Part shown: positions 1 through 11,749 of the stretch, in pieces
Position numbering within the stretch: position 1 is the stretch's first letter
Layout: every line of letters begins with the position of its first letter
NCBI RefSeq assembly: GCF_008831285.2
Contig: NC_045141.1
Span: 16,602,106-16,666,105, forward strand
Source of the DNA: Nymphaea colorata
Taxonomy: Eukaryota; Streptophyta; Magnoliopsida; Nymphaeales; Nymphaeaceae
DNA: 64,000 bases
Direction of reading: 5' to 3'
Made by a program: the position numbers and the translations under genes
Notes under the pieces: model-generated
Database searches by the model: none
What the model was told of the DNA's origin: nothing
What the model saw: the letters and a program-made list of their open reading frames with translations, nothing else

Positions 1-1383
1 TATACGTAGTGAAACCACTCTCTGAGCTTTCTATCTGAAGAATATGTGGTCGATGTTCTTCCAATAGGGAACTCGCCAAATGCCGAACTGGTAATGAGGT
101 CCTACTCTTGTCACTAGGCCTTGAACAAGCAGAACACCAAATATGACTTAACGTACGAGTCCACTACAGGGAGTCAAATCGGTCACTCGGTATTTTGACT
201 GCATGTGCAGTGACTGTACTTCACTTCACCGTGTATTTTAACTCAATGCTTCTAAATCAGTTCACTTACTATTGCAATTCAACCATGTGAACTGTCAGCT
301 GTATCATTCATTTTTCTTCCAAGTGTACTGGCGAGCTGTTGGCATATATAAGATTCATGGTGCCAGTGGTATTCAACACGAGGTAAACCTGATTTCGATA
401 CGTGAACATTCTGAACCGATAGGTATAAGCTCTGCCTGCTGCTGGTCAATGTCACAGTTCTGCCTTTTGGAAACCCTTTCTCATACGCAAAGATAGGGTG
501 GAAAACCAACTGTTCTTGCAGAGAAAACCACCTTAGTCAAGACGGGCGGGCCATGCTTGAACATGGGAGTGGGCATCGACTCAGGCCGAAGAACTGGAGG
601 AAATTGACCTACCACAGTGCATGTGCAAAGCTGGCTCAGGCCTACCACAGCCTAAAACTAACAGGTGCGCTTCAGTTGAGCCCGGGTTTCCAAAAGGGAG
701 AATTCAGACCTGGCCTGGCTTGGCCAGCCCACTTGTTCGGTCCTATGTGCACCTGAACTGATACATTCTATTGGAGCCTCTATTTCCCGAAGGTTTCCTT
801 CTGAATTAATCAACAACAGTGATGCTACTGTCTGTTTTGTACACATGTTTCAGAACGATCTACTGCCATTCAGCACCGTTGGAAAGGACCAGCGGGCAAT
901 TTCTTTTTGCTATTTCTCAAAGGCAGTTTACGCTGTGCAAATTGTGCAATGCCTGCTCACGACTAGGTGAGAATCTAATCACACAAGAGACTATCTTTTT
1001 GAAATTCGACAAATGCTTTCTTATTTTGTTTTACAAGGTACCAGATAAAGATCCAACCACTTGATGGACTAGTAGGAGATGAACCTAGAGCGAGCTCCAA
1101 CAGGAACTACGTAGCAGACAAAGCAAAAGATGGGAAGTGGAGATTAGATAGAGACGCGGCCAACTTGACCCAGCCATCCACTCTCTTGTAGGGTAGGCAT
1201 GAGGTCACCTTGTGTCATACGTATCTTGCACTACAGACAACATATCTCTCCCTGACAGTTCTGCTAATATACTACTAATAGCTGATGAATTTCTTATGGT
1301 AGAGAAACAAAATGGTCCTATTGACAGGTGTAGCCGCAGACTTTTGGCCGAGTTACTAATTCAAAAAATCTTTAGACCCTTCA

Positions 1384-1530
1384 GGGGCTGTTTGATAATG
1401 AGAACAGATTATTATTGTCCCAGGAAAGATTGGGCAGATTGGTAGAACACTCCTAACAATGTTCTAGCTCAAATCTTTGACTATATTCATAAAACAGTAA
1501 TGAACTGTTATTGTTTTTCAAACACCCCCC
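1384..1530. mobile_element. MITE-like inverted-repeat element
   Basis: The left end reads GGGGCTGTTTGATAATG and the right end, on the opposite strand, reads GGGGGGTGTTTGAAAAAC, giving imperfect terminal inverted repeats around about 110 bp of AT-rich sequence. Short elements ending in GGGG-TGTTTGA are common non-autonomous DNA transposons in plants. I could not identify a clean target-site duplication, so the superfamily is left open. Confidence 0.4.
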
Positions 1531-2280
1531 AAAGACACCAACATACGAATAAGCAAGTGGTTGGAAACAACTAATATGTAAGGAAATAAATTGTGTCGGA
1601 TGTTGTGGGCCACTGTTCACACTATCCCACGTATGGCTCCACTTCCTGGTGACCGTTTTCTTGATAAACTTCTCGTCCTACGGCAGAGTCTTTCTATCAC
1701 TTTGCTCATATGGGAAATGACAGGCGCATTATTTGTTTGAGATTGAACATATTCTAATGCTTATACAATTATTTCGATATCATTATTCAACAGTTTAAAT
1801 AAGTGGCATCTTGTTTTATATAAATGTCATGCGGCTGTCAGGTTTTACCACTATTCACGTGAAGGTGAAAGGTTGAAAATTGAACTCGTAGATGTTCTAC
1901 CCCATGACATTGCATCAGATCCAATATAGGAGTTTTGCCTTTTTCTAGCTGGGCAGAATCCGATTCTCTGTGCTGATTGCCGACCTTAGCCATTGCATTC
2001 ATGGTGCCTCTCTTTTTAAAAGGCAATTGCATTGTGGAGGAAGCAAGCTCAGTTGCTGGCATTATGTGCTTTGTTCATGGCTCAGTCTTACGTCTGCTGG
2101 AGAAGGCTACAGTTATCTCCCTCTATCGTTATTATATAAAACGCCTCTGATCCTGCAACTTGTATTCGCTGCCACTATCGGTGCCCATATCATCTTCCCT
2201 AGAATCCGGTCGATGCTTCCTACCAGTATGGCCAGATATGGTGTCTTTCAAAATTATTGGGCCAAAATGGTAGTGCATAT

Positions 2281-2282
<2 letters not shown>

Positions 2283-2341
<59 letters not shown>
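2283..2341. repeat. Compound (TA)n(GA)n microsatellite
   Basis: An uninterrupted TA run passes directly into an uninterrupted GA run. The same TA-then-GA arrangement recurs at 32793-32853, and the CT-then-TA equivalent occurs at 30811-30903. Confidence 0.95.
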
Positions 2342-4033
2342 TTGCAAAATTTTGAAGAATACACCTAAACTTTTGGCGATAACAAATTGACCTAACTTTT
2401 TCATACTCCTAAAACCTGTGAAAATTTTCATCGTTAAGCAAATTTCATGTTGATTAGTTTGCATTGGAGTCATACAGTCAAGTCATGTTTAAACATTCAT
2501 AAGTTACCACCCAACAGTTGAGTCAAACTCCACCATTCCCTCATAACCTTCCGTACTAAACTTGCTTTCGGTGCTTCGGGTGATGTCACAACTTATGAAG
2601 CACGGAAAGCTCCTCGGGTGACAACTTATGAAGCACGGAAAGTTCGAAATAAAGACTGACCAACCAGCCTTTCCCAATCATTGTGTCAACTCCCTCAAAG
2701 ATGTTTAATTATATATGTTAATTCACTACTTATTAAAAAAAAACTTATTTCTATCTGCAAAATAAAATGTTTTTTTTTTCAGTTACTCAACAACTGACTC
2801 CGCATAAATAAACTTGTGAGCATTTTTATTAACCATAAAAGAACTTAAGTGTTCTTCACTCGATGTTAAACGTTTTGATGATGGATTCATTTTTTATATG
2901 CGCTTTGAAAAAGTACTTGCCTGTTATTTTTACTGAATTCATCTCTCATGTTCTAATAATAACAAATAGGAAACCGCTCTGCTCTGCGTTAAAGAGGGGT
3001 GGTACGTGATCATTCGTCTTCCCGAACCTTCACAAAAGTCTTCCAGTTGTGCATGAAAGCCGACGTCATTGAACCCATTGATATAATCTGGCGACACCCT
3101 GTACACTAAAATTTGTAGCTTAACAAACTATTCGTCTCATATCGGATCAAAGATTTACATTTAAGAACCTCATTTGTTCTTCCGCGTTGCCAAAGTGTCT
3201 GATCAGAATGAAAGCGGGAACATGTGATGTTTAAGTTTGTACATCTAAAAATCTGGAATCAGATCTCAAGGTAATCAAATCAAGATCTCGAGCAACGAAA
3301 TGTTCTCAACTTCCAACCCCTTAGTAATTCATCCGATCACTACTTTCTTTTATTTGCTTGGCATCGAATCTAGATTCCTCATTCCTGTCAAGCGCATCCA
3401 AAACCGTTTCTGTCAACGTTGGTGCATGTCATTCAACAGATAAACTCCAAAAGAGCAGAGAAAAGCAATACCAAAGAGATATTTTCTCACAGAAGTATGG
3501 GAAAAGGGTTCAAGCGACCTCAAGAAGATCTAAATTAAACGCTACCCTCTACTGATTATTGAATCAAAGCTTCAACCTCAGCATCAGTCCAATTTCATTT
3601 TCTTTCTTCCAATCGAATCTGAATTCGTTCGGACTGTTGAATGGATGTCGTACCGCCACCACCACCGCCGGTATCGCCACCGTCAGCGCCACCAGGTAAG
3701 CGATGGAGTACGGCATCGAATGGATTGATTGGACGGTGGTGGTGGGGATAGAGAAAGGGACGTGAGAAAATCCGGCCGACAGAATCCAACGAAATCCACG
3801 GCCGACGCTCTGCCCGTGATGACGCGTGTCGACACGGGCAGACCTCCTTCCTGACCAAGAGAGCAACTGGACGGGCGGGGAGGGGCTGCCGCTCTCCCTC
3901 CCCACCTGCCCCAATGCCTCACGTTAACCAAGATACCTGCCATCTCCAGTACGAACCCTCTTTCTTTTTCTAGATCAGTGTTTTGTCTGCCCTTATATTC
4001 TCTCTCTAAAAAATTCTGCACGGTTGATGCATG

Positions 4034-4037
<4 letters not shown>

Positions 4038-4073
<36 letters not shown>
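4038..4073. repeat. (GA)n microsatellite
   Basis: About 18 perfect GA units in intergenic sequence. Confidence 0.95.
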
Positions 4074-4078
<5 letters not shown>

Positions 4079-5821
4079 TTTGTTTTCTAAGTTAGACAGG
4101 GTTTTTAGTGCCTGATTTCTGCAGTTATATGTATCATTGGGCTTTCACTTTTGTGTTCTTAAAATTTATCCGTTTGAACGTCAACTGCTTTGTTCATTAC
4201 CAATCATTCAGTTATGGACAGCGAGTTGAGCACTCCAGGAACTTCAGGAATCTTCAATCATAATTCATAACTAAGAATTTATAGTTCTTTCAGAAAATTA
4301 GATTTATATGAAGGCAACTGAAAGTATTTTTTTTATTAGGCAGGAAACGCCGAACTGCGTGTTATTCATATCGATCTTAGACAACATGGAGGGATCAGTT
4401 TTCAGGGAATGGTTCCTAAACGAAGTTACAATCCTCGTCCATGGAAAGCAGAAACAGAGAGAGGAGATGGGGATACAGTATCTGTATAGAGGGAGAGAGA
4501 CATAGCTCAGTGTCTGGTTCAAAACAGACGAAGAGATGAAGGGAAGAGAGACAAGAGACGAATGTTGCGGTCAGAACACAGAGGAGGAAGAGAGAGAGAG
4601 AGTTGAGACTGCCCAATAATTGCCTCCCCACACTGCCCGACACGATGAAGTTGTCGGCTCGCAGCCAACCCTGTTTATCGATGGTTAGATTTCACTTCCT
4701 CTCTCCCTTCACAATTTTATTTTCTCTGGATTTTCCCAGCGCATGCGCCCTCGCCCTCTCTCTCAGATCATCAGAATGATCCCTCTCTCTCTTTCTCTCG
4801 GATCTCACCATGATCTCGATCTCAGAGAGCTCAGAATGACCTCTCTCTCTCTTTCCTGACTCACCTGCCTTATTGTCTCGGGTTAGGTCGGCCTCGAGTC
4901 CTACACTTCCCGCACCATCCTTGACAGTCTCTCCGCAGGCGTTAAAAGCCAACCCTCTGTTCCTGCCATCGCTACATTTCTTTTCGTTTTCCTTCTTCAG
5001 GATTGAAATCCATGTGTTCCTTTGAATGCATATGGGATAAATGAAGAGGGGAAACAAATTTCTGAATAGGTTGGTCTTCGCGTGCTGAGCATGGGAAGAA
5101 CCTCATATGCGTTGTCTTTGTTAACCTCCTAGAAATCAAATCATAAGCAAATACGTGGATATGATTTGATCATTATGCCACCAAACCAAGCCCTCGGTTG
5201 TGTTTTTACAGTTACCAACCGAAAGAGAAAAAGAAGAAGAGAAAATGGCCTGCTGATTCAGTGAGAGTCGGTTTGGTTGTTGGCCAAATGCGTCAAAGGA
5301 CAAAAGGCCATGTCACTGTCAAAGGAAAGGCTAGCTAGAAGAAGCAGCTGCTCTGGGGGCGCCTAGCAGGCGGGGTTTAGGGCAGCCCGAGGAAGGGCAT
5401 TGCGTGTGTAGACGTGAGTCACAGTATCTGTTTTTCTAAGGCAGTCCTCTGAACCCTATCTCTAGACACCTCTGCTTTCAAGCATTTGCCGCCTGTGGTT
5501 GCGTGAATCAAGGAATGTTTGATCACCTATCATTTTATTTCCATCTCTAATCAAAACCCTCTCACAGTCTCTCTCTCCCCTTGTATCATAAATATTTCTA
5601 TCTGTATTCAGAACTTATATGTTTTTTACTGTTTCAATTATAGATCGATCTATCTCTCTCTCTCTCTCTCTTCATAAAAAACAATTTCCCCACAAAAATT
5701 CACATTCCCATCAAGATATTCAGAAAACAGAATCTCCTCTCCTCACTCAACCCCTATCTTTAAAATGACATCACTGTACTAAATAGCCCGTGCCCACTTC
5801 CTCATTCGAGACAGACACACA

Positions 5822-5841
5822 AGAGAGAGAGAGAGAGAGAG
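5822..5841 (+). repeat. (GA)n tract in the Dof 5' leader
   Basis: A GA run ends 7 bases before the Dof start codon at 5849 and so almost certainly lies in the transcribed leader. It could vary in length between individuals and could affect translation or act as a GAGA-type binding site; neither is shown by the sequence. Confidence 0.9.
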
Positions 5842-5848
5842 CGGTGAT

Positions 5849-6565
5849 ATGGGTGAGGTAGAAATGCATCCGCATCTGCCCCTTCTCATGCCTCCTGGAG
5901 GTGGCAAAATGCAGGGGGATGGTGGGGGTGACCGGCGGCTGGCAAAGCCGCAGCCCGTGCCGGAGGAGGAGCCTCAAAAGTGCCCGCGCTGCCACTCCAT
6001 CAACACCAAGTTCTGCTACTACAACAATTACAATCTCTCGCAGCCGCGTCACTTCTGCAAGTCTTGCCGGCGGTACTGGACTCTTGGTGGCGCGCTGAGA
6101 AACATTCCTGTAGGTGGAGGCAGCCGGAGGAACTCGCGGCGGACGAAGCCCAAGCAATCTTCTCAGGACCAGGAAATGAAGGAGTCCCCTCATACTACTC
6201 AATATACGTCCAACCCCCCGAAAGCCGGCGGTGGATACGATCTCTCCATGGTGGGAACGCCCGTTCCCGACGAGCTAGGCGGCGACAGTCTCCTTGACAT
6301 CACTGGCACCTTCAGCTCTCTGCTGGAATCCAGCGGAAGCTTGAGCGAGCCGCTCGGATTGCTTGGATGGCCCTCAAGCATGTTAGACGTTCACCCGCCG
6401 ACGTTTGACGAGGTGGGTATCGGGAAATCCTGTTTTGGCTTGCCGGAATCCGACGACGGAGCGTTCTGGCAAGGCGTAGGAGGCGACATAATTGAAAGCG
6501 AGTATTGGGGAGCGAACGGGTGGTCGGATTTTGCGATTCCTGCTCCTAGGAATAGCTGTCGGTGA
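5849..6565 (+). CDS. Dof-type zinc finger transcription factor
   Basis: Encodes 238 residues in one exon. The Dof domain lies at residues 43-95, with zinc ligands C45, C48, C70 and C73 in the diagnostic CX2CX21CX2C spacing, the CYYNNYN motif, and the downstream [17 protein letters not shown] block. This family binds AAAG-core DNA in the nucleus and regulates plant genes for growth, vascular or storage programmes. A basic [10 protein letters not shown] stretch just after the finger is a likely nuclear localisation signal. The C-terminal half is Ser/Gly/acidic with Trp-rich patches ([18 protein letters not shown]) typical of Dof activation regions. The ATG at 5849 is the first in frame and sits 7 bases after a GA tract. 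Many Dof genes have one intron before the finger; none is needed here. The exact subfamily cannot be settled by eye. Confidence 0.95.
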   Translation: MGEVEMHPHLPLLMPPGGGKMQGDGGGDRRLAKPQPVPEEEPQKCPRCHSINTKFCYYNNYNLSQPRHFCKSCRRYWTLGGALRNIPVGGGSRRNSRRTKPKQSSQDQEMKESPHTTQYTSNPPKAGGGYDLSMVGTPVPDELGGDSLLDITGTFSSLLESSGSLSEPLGLLGWPSSMLDVHPPTFDEVGIGKSCFGLPESDDGAFWQGVGGDIIESEYWGANGWSDFAIPAPRNSCR

Positions 6566-6669
6566 GACAGTCCTTGTAGGGAACGTAGAGAAACTGAAGC
6601 GCTACTTTTTAGTTGCCTTGGTTTCTACTCCCTTGCTTGTCTATAGAGTTGGTGGTTTTTTATTTTTGT

Positions 6670-6715
6670 AGAGAGAGAGAGAGAGAGAGCGAGAGCGAGG
6701 GAGAGACAGAGAGAG
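6670..6715. repeat. Interrupted (GA)n tract
   Basis: GA repeats with a few CG and CA interruptions, about 105 bases past the Dof stop codon, probably in its 3' untranslated region. Confidence 0.85.
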
Positions 6716-7460
6716 TGAAGGAGATTTATATGTCAAGATCTCTCGTAAGGATTTTTGGTGTCTGTGTTACAATACGAAGGCGGGCTTCGTTTCACTCTTA
6801 CTGATGAAGAAAAGAAATGGGTGTAATGGTCGTTCTGGTTTCACCTTCTTTCGCGTCCGCCTACTGTAAAACCTTTTCCACTTTAGCATCATCGTTGTTT
6901 CTCGTCCAAGCTTATGAAACCTTTCGATTTTGTGGTTTGTTTTTCACCTGAAAACTTGATGATCTATCCTTCATCTGATGGTTATCGACCCTCACATTCT
7001 TTAATGGATTAAAACACAGTAACCGTGAATGAGAAAGCGAAGCAACCCGAACGAAGGTTGCTGTGACAATTTGACATAATTCCTTCCATGTAAACTTGGT
7101 ATTCCTCATACGACATTTCAGGCAAATTACTGTATCTCAATGGGCGTTGCAGGTCTGCCATGGGCGTGTCAGGTTTCATGGACTGAGGCACATTGTTTCC
7201 TTTTCCTTGTTAGCGGCGCCTACATTGCTGAATTTTCTGGTACCCATTTTTCATATGCCTACCTCACAAGGTTTGGTGTATTCAGCTGATTTTGGACGTA
7301 GGCTTAGTTCAGCCTGGTATAGTCTTGTCGGTTTTGCAGTTTTAGCATCTGGGTACGGCTCTACCGTGGGCTATGGTGAAGAGGATTTGGCCTTCATCTG
7401 CTTAGAAGTGGACGATTCTAGCCTGGTAGCTTTACTGTGGATGAGCATGTACTAGCTAGC

Positions 7461-7494
<34 letters not shown>
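7461..7494. repeat. (CT)n microsatellite
   Basis: A nearly perfect CT run, interrupted once near its start. Confidence 0.9.
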
Positions 7495-7498
<4 letters not shown>

Positions 7499-7513
7499 TT
7501 CTCTTTGTCTGTC

Positions 7514-7607
7514 TTTCTCTCTATTCTAGTCCTTGTTCCATCTGCCATGTTTGGGCCTAGTTTCTCTCTATTCTAGTCCTTGTTCCATCTGCCGTGTTTG
7601 GGCCTAG
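7514..7607. repeat. 47-bp tandem duplication
   Basis: Two adjacent copies starting at 7514 and 7561, each running from TTTCTCTCTATTCTAG to TTTGGGCCTAG. They differ at one visible base (CCATG versus CCGTG), so the duplication is recent. Confidence 0.9.
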
Positions 7608-9733
7608 TGATGACGCCTTCCTAGTTATTAATCAGGTCATCTCCTTGGGTTTGCCTCGTGTACACACGATCCACATGTTAGGCACCAGGAGATTTAGTCT
7701 TGGTGCTGAATGGGCCTTTTCGTTGTGTCTTTTGGGCATAATTTCTATTTGGATCTTGGTGGTTCTCAATCCTGATATGGGTGTTCATGCTGACCTTATC
7801 TTTGGCTTCGTACTTCACAATGAGTTATGATAAAAGTGGAAACAGAAAAAGGATTGATCGTATTGAGTTTTAACACATACATACTTGTTCCAACATATGA
7901 AGTTTCTAGCGCTTGTTGTCTTCTTCCAATCCATCTGGGTTTTGATCTTTTTCCCTTGTCCTCATTCTTAGAAACAGTTTGGTTCTTGTCCTAAGTTATA
8001 GAAAGGCCTCCTTCCTAGCTTTCTTTTTATTTTGGCCACCTATGCCCAAGTCACATGCTTTAATTATTTGACAATGTGAAAATAGATTTGTTTGTCTGTC
8101 AAGATCATGGTTGTTGATTGTCTAGAACAATGAGTGGCGATTTCAGTTCCCAGCTTCCTCCATGGAGTGCAGCTATGATGATCAGTACCTGATCTTAGTT
8201 CTCACACTTTCAATCTTTGGTAAACTGCTAGGTTTTGTTTCTGATATCAAAAAGTAAGCCAGCTTCTATCCATGGGAGGGCTGGTAGATGAACAGCTTTT
8301 GATGGTAGGGGGCTGGTAAATGAACCCAACGGTCGAGGTGGCTTTGCTGGTTGGAAGCGGTTGGAAGGGCTGGTAGACTAACTACTCTCCAATGTGGGGA
8401 TGGCAAATGAACTTGGCAGTAGTTACTGGTCTCGGCTTGGCTGGTTAAAACCTGGTTTTAACGTCTTTATAAGATAGATACCAATAAGGCTATGTTTAGG
8501 AGGAGCATTAATGTGTTATTCCAACGAGTCACCTTTTAGTTTTCAGTTTGTACCTTGGTGTTGCTAAGAATGAATGATGTTCTTACAACACGCTGAGTCA
8601 CAAAAGCAGTGCATTATTTTGATTATCCATTCAAAACAGCGGTGAATTATAGTTTTGGGAGAGGAGTTGCATTGCCATCTTGTCCTTTTGCATCACTGAC
8701 CAATCCAACTCCCTCAAGTTTATTTAGGAGAAAGCAAGCAACTCTATCTCTTGTCCCGAAGGGGGTAGAGGTTGGTAGGCTGTCAGTCTTTGTTTCCAAT
8801 TATGGGGATTTTGTTTTCAACTGCTGTAAAAACTGACAGGCAAACTAAAGCACTATGAAGACAGAGATGCAAACACACTACCCAGATGCATTGAAACCAA
8901 GTCCCATACCTTAGGGGGACGAAGGGTTGGTTGGTACGTTCAGCTACCTTAGGGGAACAATGGGTTGGGTAGGCCTTATGCTAGGTGAGGTGTCCCCAGA
9001 ATCTCCACCACTCACCCATAACCAGCTCCATCTCCTACAAGTGGTGCATAATGTATAATGTTTCACAATTACTTGTAGGCACATACTTGCACTTCAAGTG
9101 AAACATTGCTGGTGATCATCACTGATATCTTCCTCGAAATGGGCTCCATTCCAGCTCATTCGAGCTAAAGGGAAGGTCTTCTATTCTGATACCGTCTTGG
9201 TACCCATCCATCACGTATGACAAGCATCTGCACTTCCACTGCCTCCTCAGCAGTTCTCCCCGGTTACCTTCCTACCAGTCCTCTGCCGATCCACACTTTT
9301 ACAGCTTCATCCACCACATTCCATTTTTGGGCCATGAAAGCATCCACCAACTAGACCTGACAAGCATTCCTGATCTGTCCAAGGACAATCTGTTCCCCTC
9401 TGTGGACAACTTTGTTTCTCAAACCCCACTAGTTTTTAAAATACAATGCTGGAAGCTTCCTTCTTCCTCAACACCCCACTTAAGATGGAAGTGGATTTCG
9501 ACGACCCCGAACTTGCTGAGGTTCCTTAAGACCATGTCTCGGCCTGTGGCCTTTGTGAATCTGTCGGCTGCTTGCTCTTCACTCTTCATTTTCTATGTGC
9601 TCGTAAGTTTGGATTTCACGCATGAAGTGATAGTCAACCTTTATGTGTTCCACTATTTTGTAGAAAACCGGATCAGCGCCGATGTAAATGGCGACACTGT
9701 TAACAAGCTTTGATATCGTGAGATTGGTTGTGC

Positions 9734-9990
9734 AGATGTTCATCTCTTTGAGAATTGATCTCCACCCATGTTAGTTCATTGGTAGTTGATGAGATTTGGC
9801 TTCTATTCTAGACCAAGCGACGATGCTTGGCTTCTTACTCTTCCATTGGACGGTGCAAATGTTCATCCCCTTGGGAATTGATCTCTTTCATGTAAGCTCG
9901 TTGGTAGCTGGCACCATTGCTCGATATTTGGCTTGTGTGTCTGTGCTAGATCAAGCAACAACCCTTTGCTTCTTACTCTTCCATGCGACT
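9734..9990 (-). repeat. Internal tandem duplication in the Copia RNase H region
   Basis: Two related stretches of about 125 bp follow each other. On the + strand both contain CTTCTTACTCTTCCAT and a GTTCATC-GAATTGATCTC block. On the minus strand both encode the RNase H motif WKSKK followed by a MNICT motif, so the RNase H segment occurs twice in a row. The copies are now diverged, so the duplication is not very recent. Confidence 0.65.
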
Positions 9991-10054
9991 AGATTTCCAT
10001 CTTCATGAGTATGCCTTTCTTAGAGTTAGTTACCTTTCAAATACATGAGCAACC

Positions 10055-10452
10055 TGTTGGTGTATGGAACTTGATCCATACGGAACACTCATTTACAATA
10101 CCGCGGATCCAATTTCGTGGTAAGTTGGCTGGAGGTTGCAGGGGGCAGCGCCCCCTTGCTTGGGGGTTCGGGGGCGTTAGTCCTCGATGAAATTTTTTTC
10201 CTTATGTAAGGGCATATATGTCATTTTGTACAAATACGGGTTTGCCCTAATCCTTATGTTTTGAGGATGGCCGCAGTTTGTTAGTGTCCGTCTGTGTGTT
10301 CTTCCAATAGTGAGAAAAAAAGAGGTCTGTGTGACCGTGGACGTAGGAGATTATTGCTCCGAACCACGTAAATCGTTGTCTTCTTTCTTATTGCTTCTAA
10401 CCCCCTCTTGAGAATGTAAGAGAGGAGAGTTTATTGTGTGTTGTTCCTAACA
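10055..10452 (-). mobile_element. Solo LTR of a Copia element, nested in an older Copia
   Basis: A 398-bp unit starts with TGTTGG and ends with CTAACA, the TG...CA ends of an LTR. It is flanked on both sides by the identical 5-bp word CAACC (10050-10054 and 10453-10457), a target-site duplication of the length LTR retrotransposons make. The older Copia coding sequence resumes after it, so it inserted into that element. Only one LTR remains and no internal region, so it is best explained by recombination between the two LTRs. Minus orientation is inferred because TGTTAGGAAC with an ACGTGG...CCTACGTCCACGG block resembles plant Copia LTR starts. A related fragment lies at about 23790-23997. Confidence 0.88.
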
Positions 10453-11749
10453 CAACCAGTGTGCCATCTCGAGGTGGAGTGTCCTGTGGGCATGCATGAA
10501 CGGGCTTAGAATGTTAATGGAGTATATTATGATGAGTTTGCCTTTGACATCCTCAGTTAGTTTTCTTTCTTCCATTTCTACTTTCATGTTCGTTTCCATG
10601 GGTGCCTCTGCTCCAATTGATTCTCAATATCTTGGTTTTTTTAGGACATCAAGGATATACCGCAATTGCTATAAGAATATGTTTTTGGATGTTGCAACCT
10701 GAATTCCTCAGAAATATTTGAGCCTTACTGGATCTCCGATGTCAAACTCATTTTGGATTGAGATACATTTTCACTTCTGTAATGGCGCTTTCATTGTCTC
10801 CAGCAATAACAATCTCATCCATATATTCGTAGCAGTCTCAGTTCAACTTTAAAAAGATAGAAACCAAGACAACCAACAACCACTTAGCAACCCCATAAAC
10901 ATTCATATATTCTAGTACTTTGATAGTTTGACAAGATTGGTCCTCTTACTTTTGAAAGATCACCAATAAAACATCCCAAAGTATTATTTATATTCACAGT
11001 GAGATTCGGTGGGAGTAGTCCATACCAGTATTGGAGTTAAAAATTTTGGTCGTCGGAGCACTAATTCATACCAGTATTGGTCCAAAATTAGATCGCTTTA
11101 GAACATGTATGGTACAGTTAATTTTAGCATAATTAGAAAAAAATTGATGTTTAAATAAAATAAAATAAAATAAAATGAAAGCGCTCTCTCTCTCTCTCTC
11201 TCTTGTGATCCCTAAAAGTGCGTTTGATTTATCAGGGGATGCAATTTCTATTCAAATCTTATCTCCAACGCTTCGGCTGCAATCAAAGACGGAGTTCTTT
11301 TTCTTGAAAAGATTTCGCCCTTAGGAATCGGAAGGTTAGGTAACAATGTTCGGAGACGGGACAGCAAATAGCCTAAAGAGCACAATCAGTTCGCTTCACA
11401 TGAAAAATAAAAGAGATGTTCTAAACGAGAAAGCATGACGGGAGTTGTTTCTTCCTTTATAAAACAAAAAAAATTACAGGATCTTGTAAAAAGATGACAA
11501 AGTAAGCAAAAAAAAATGGGAAATTTTTGAAAAAAGAAACACAAGAACGAGGTGGAATGCAAGGCCGGAAGGTTTTAACCGTTAATGTGTTCGACTTTGA
11601 ATCTTTTGCTTGGAGGAGAATAACGTAGCTTGTTGAACGGAACGGCGGTGAAAGTTTGCTAGTCAGTTTAATGTTTATAAGCATTGTTTTTGTGTGAATT
11701 GTAAACAATTGATGCGCGACACTTTGACCGATTTATTGTTCTCCATTCA

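Larger units (their letters stand above)
1..5848. other. Gene-free stretch upstream of the Dof gene
   Basis: No open frame here has a recognisable domain or a convincing exon chain. It holds a MITE-like inverted repeat (1384-1530), a compound TA/GA microsatellite (2283-2341), a roughly 33-bp direct duplication near 2577-2642 built on the repeated word ACAACTTATGAAGCACGG, a GA run (4038-4073) and a pyrimidine-rich block (4690-4870). The last 450 bases before the Dof start are pyrimidine-rich, as is common in plant promoters and 5' leaders. I see no clear TATA box there. Confidence 0.6.
6566..9466. other. Gene-free stretch between the Dof gene and a Copia remnant
   Basis: The Dof 3' untranslated region probably occupies the first few hundred bases and contains a GA-rich tract (6670-6715). 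Further on are a CT run (7461-7494) and a 47-bp tandem duplication (7514-7607). Long open frames at 7096-7455 and 7594-7830 have no recognisable domain and I do not treat them as genes. About 8.9-9.47 kb may be the 3' LTR of the Copia remnant that follows on the minus strand. Confidence 0.5.
9467..10860 (-). mobile_element. Decayed Ty1/Copia retrotransposon (RT to RNase H, 3' end)
   Basis: Read on the minus strand, all reading frames together give a mutated Copia polyprotein. Near 10800-10860 there is a reverse-transcriptase piece (YMDEIVIAGDNESAI). Next is a connector (ILDVLKKP, APMETNMKVE, GKLI, SPFMHAH). The RNase H part reads NLVAWKSKKQRVVA, KYRAM, SVAIYIGADPVFYKI, then EHIKVDYHFMRE. The 3' tail has KSEEQAADRFTKA. 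The coding part ends near 9475 and the 3' LTR probably begins at TGTTGAGG (9474 downward), preceded by a purine-rich tract. Stops and frameshifts are frequent, gag and integrase are not seen, and a younger LTR interrupts it at 10055-10452. It cannot move on its own. Confidence 0.8.

Noticed and set aside
3564-3914. Open frame of 116 codons on the minus strand, and a proline-rich start on the + strand at 3641 followed by a good splice donor
   Set aside because: The + strand frame gives only about 18 residues before the donor and I found no matching downstream exon; the minus frames lack any domain. Both arise from GC-rich triplet-like sequence.
4692-5057. 121-codon minus-strand frame rich in Arg, Glu and Ser
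   Set aside because: The composition comes from CT/GA-rich DNA read as GAGA codons; the complementary frames show the same low complexity.
7096-7455. 119-codon open frame
   Set aside because: No recognisable domain, no splice structure, hydrophobic composition as expected from T-rich sequence.
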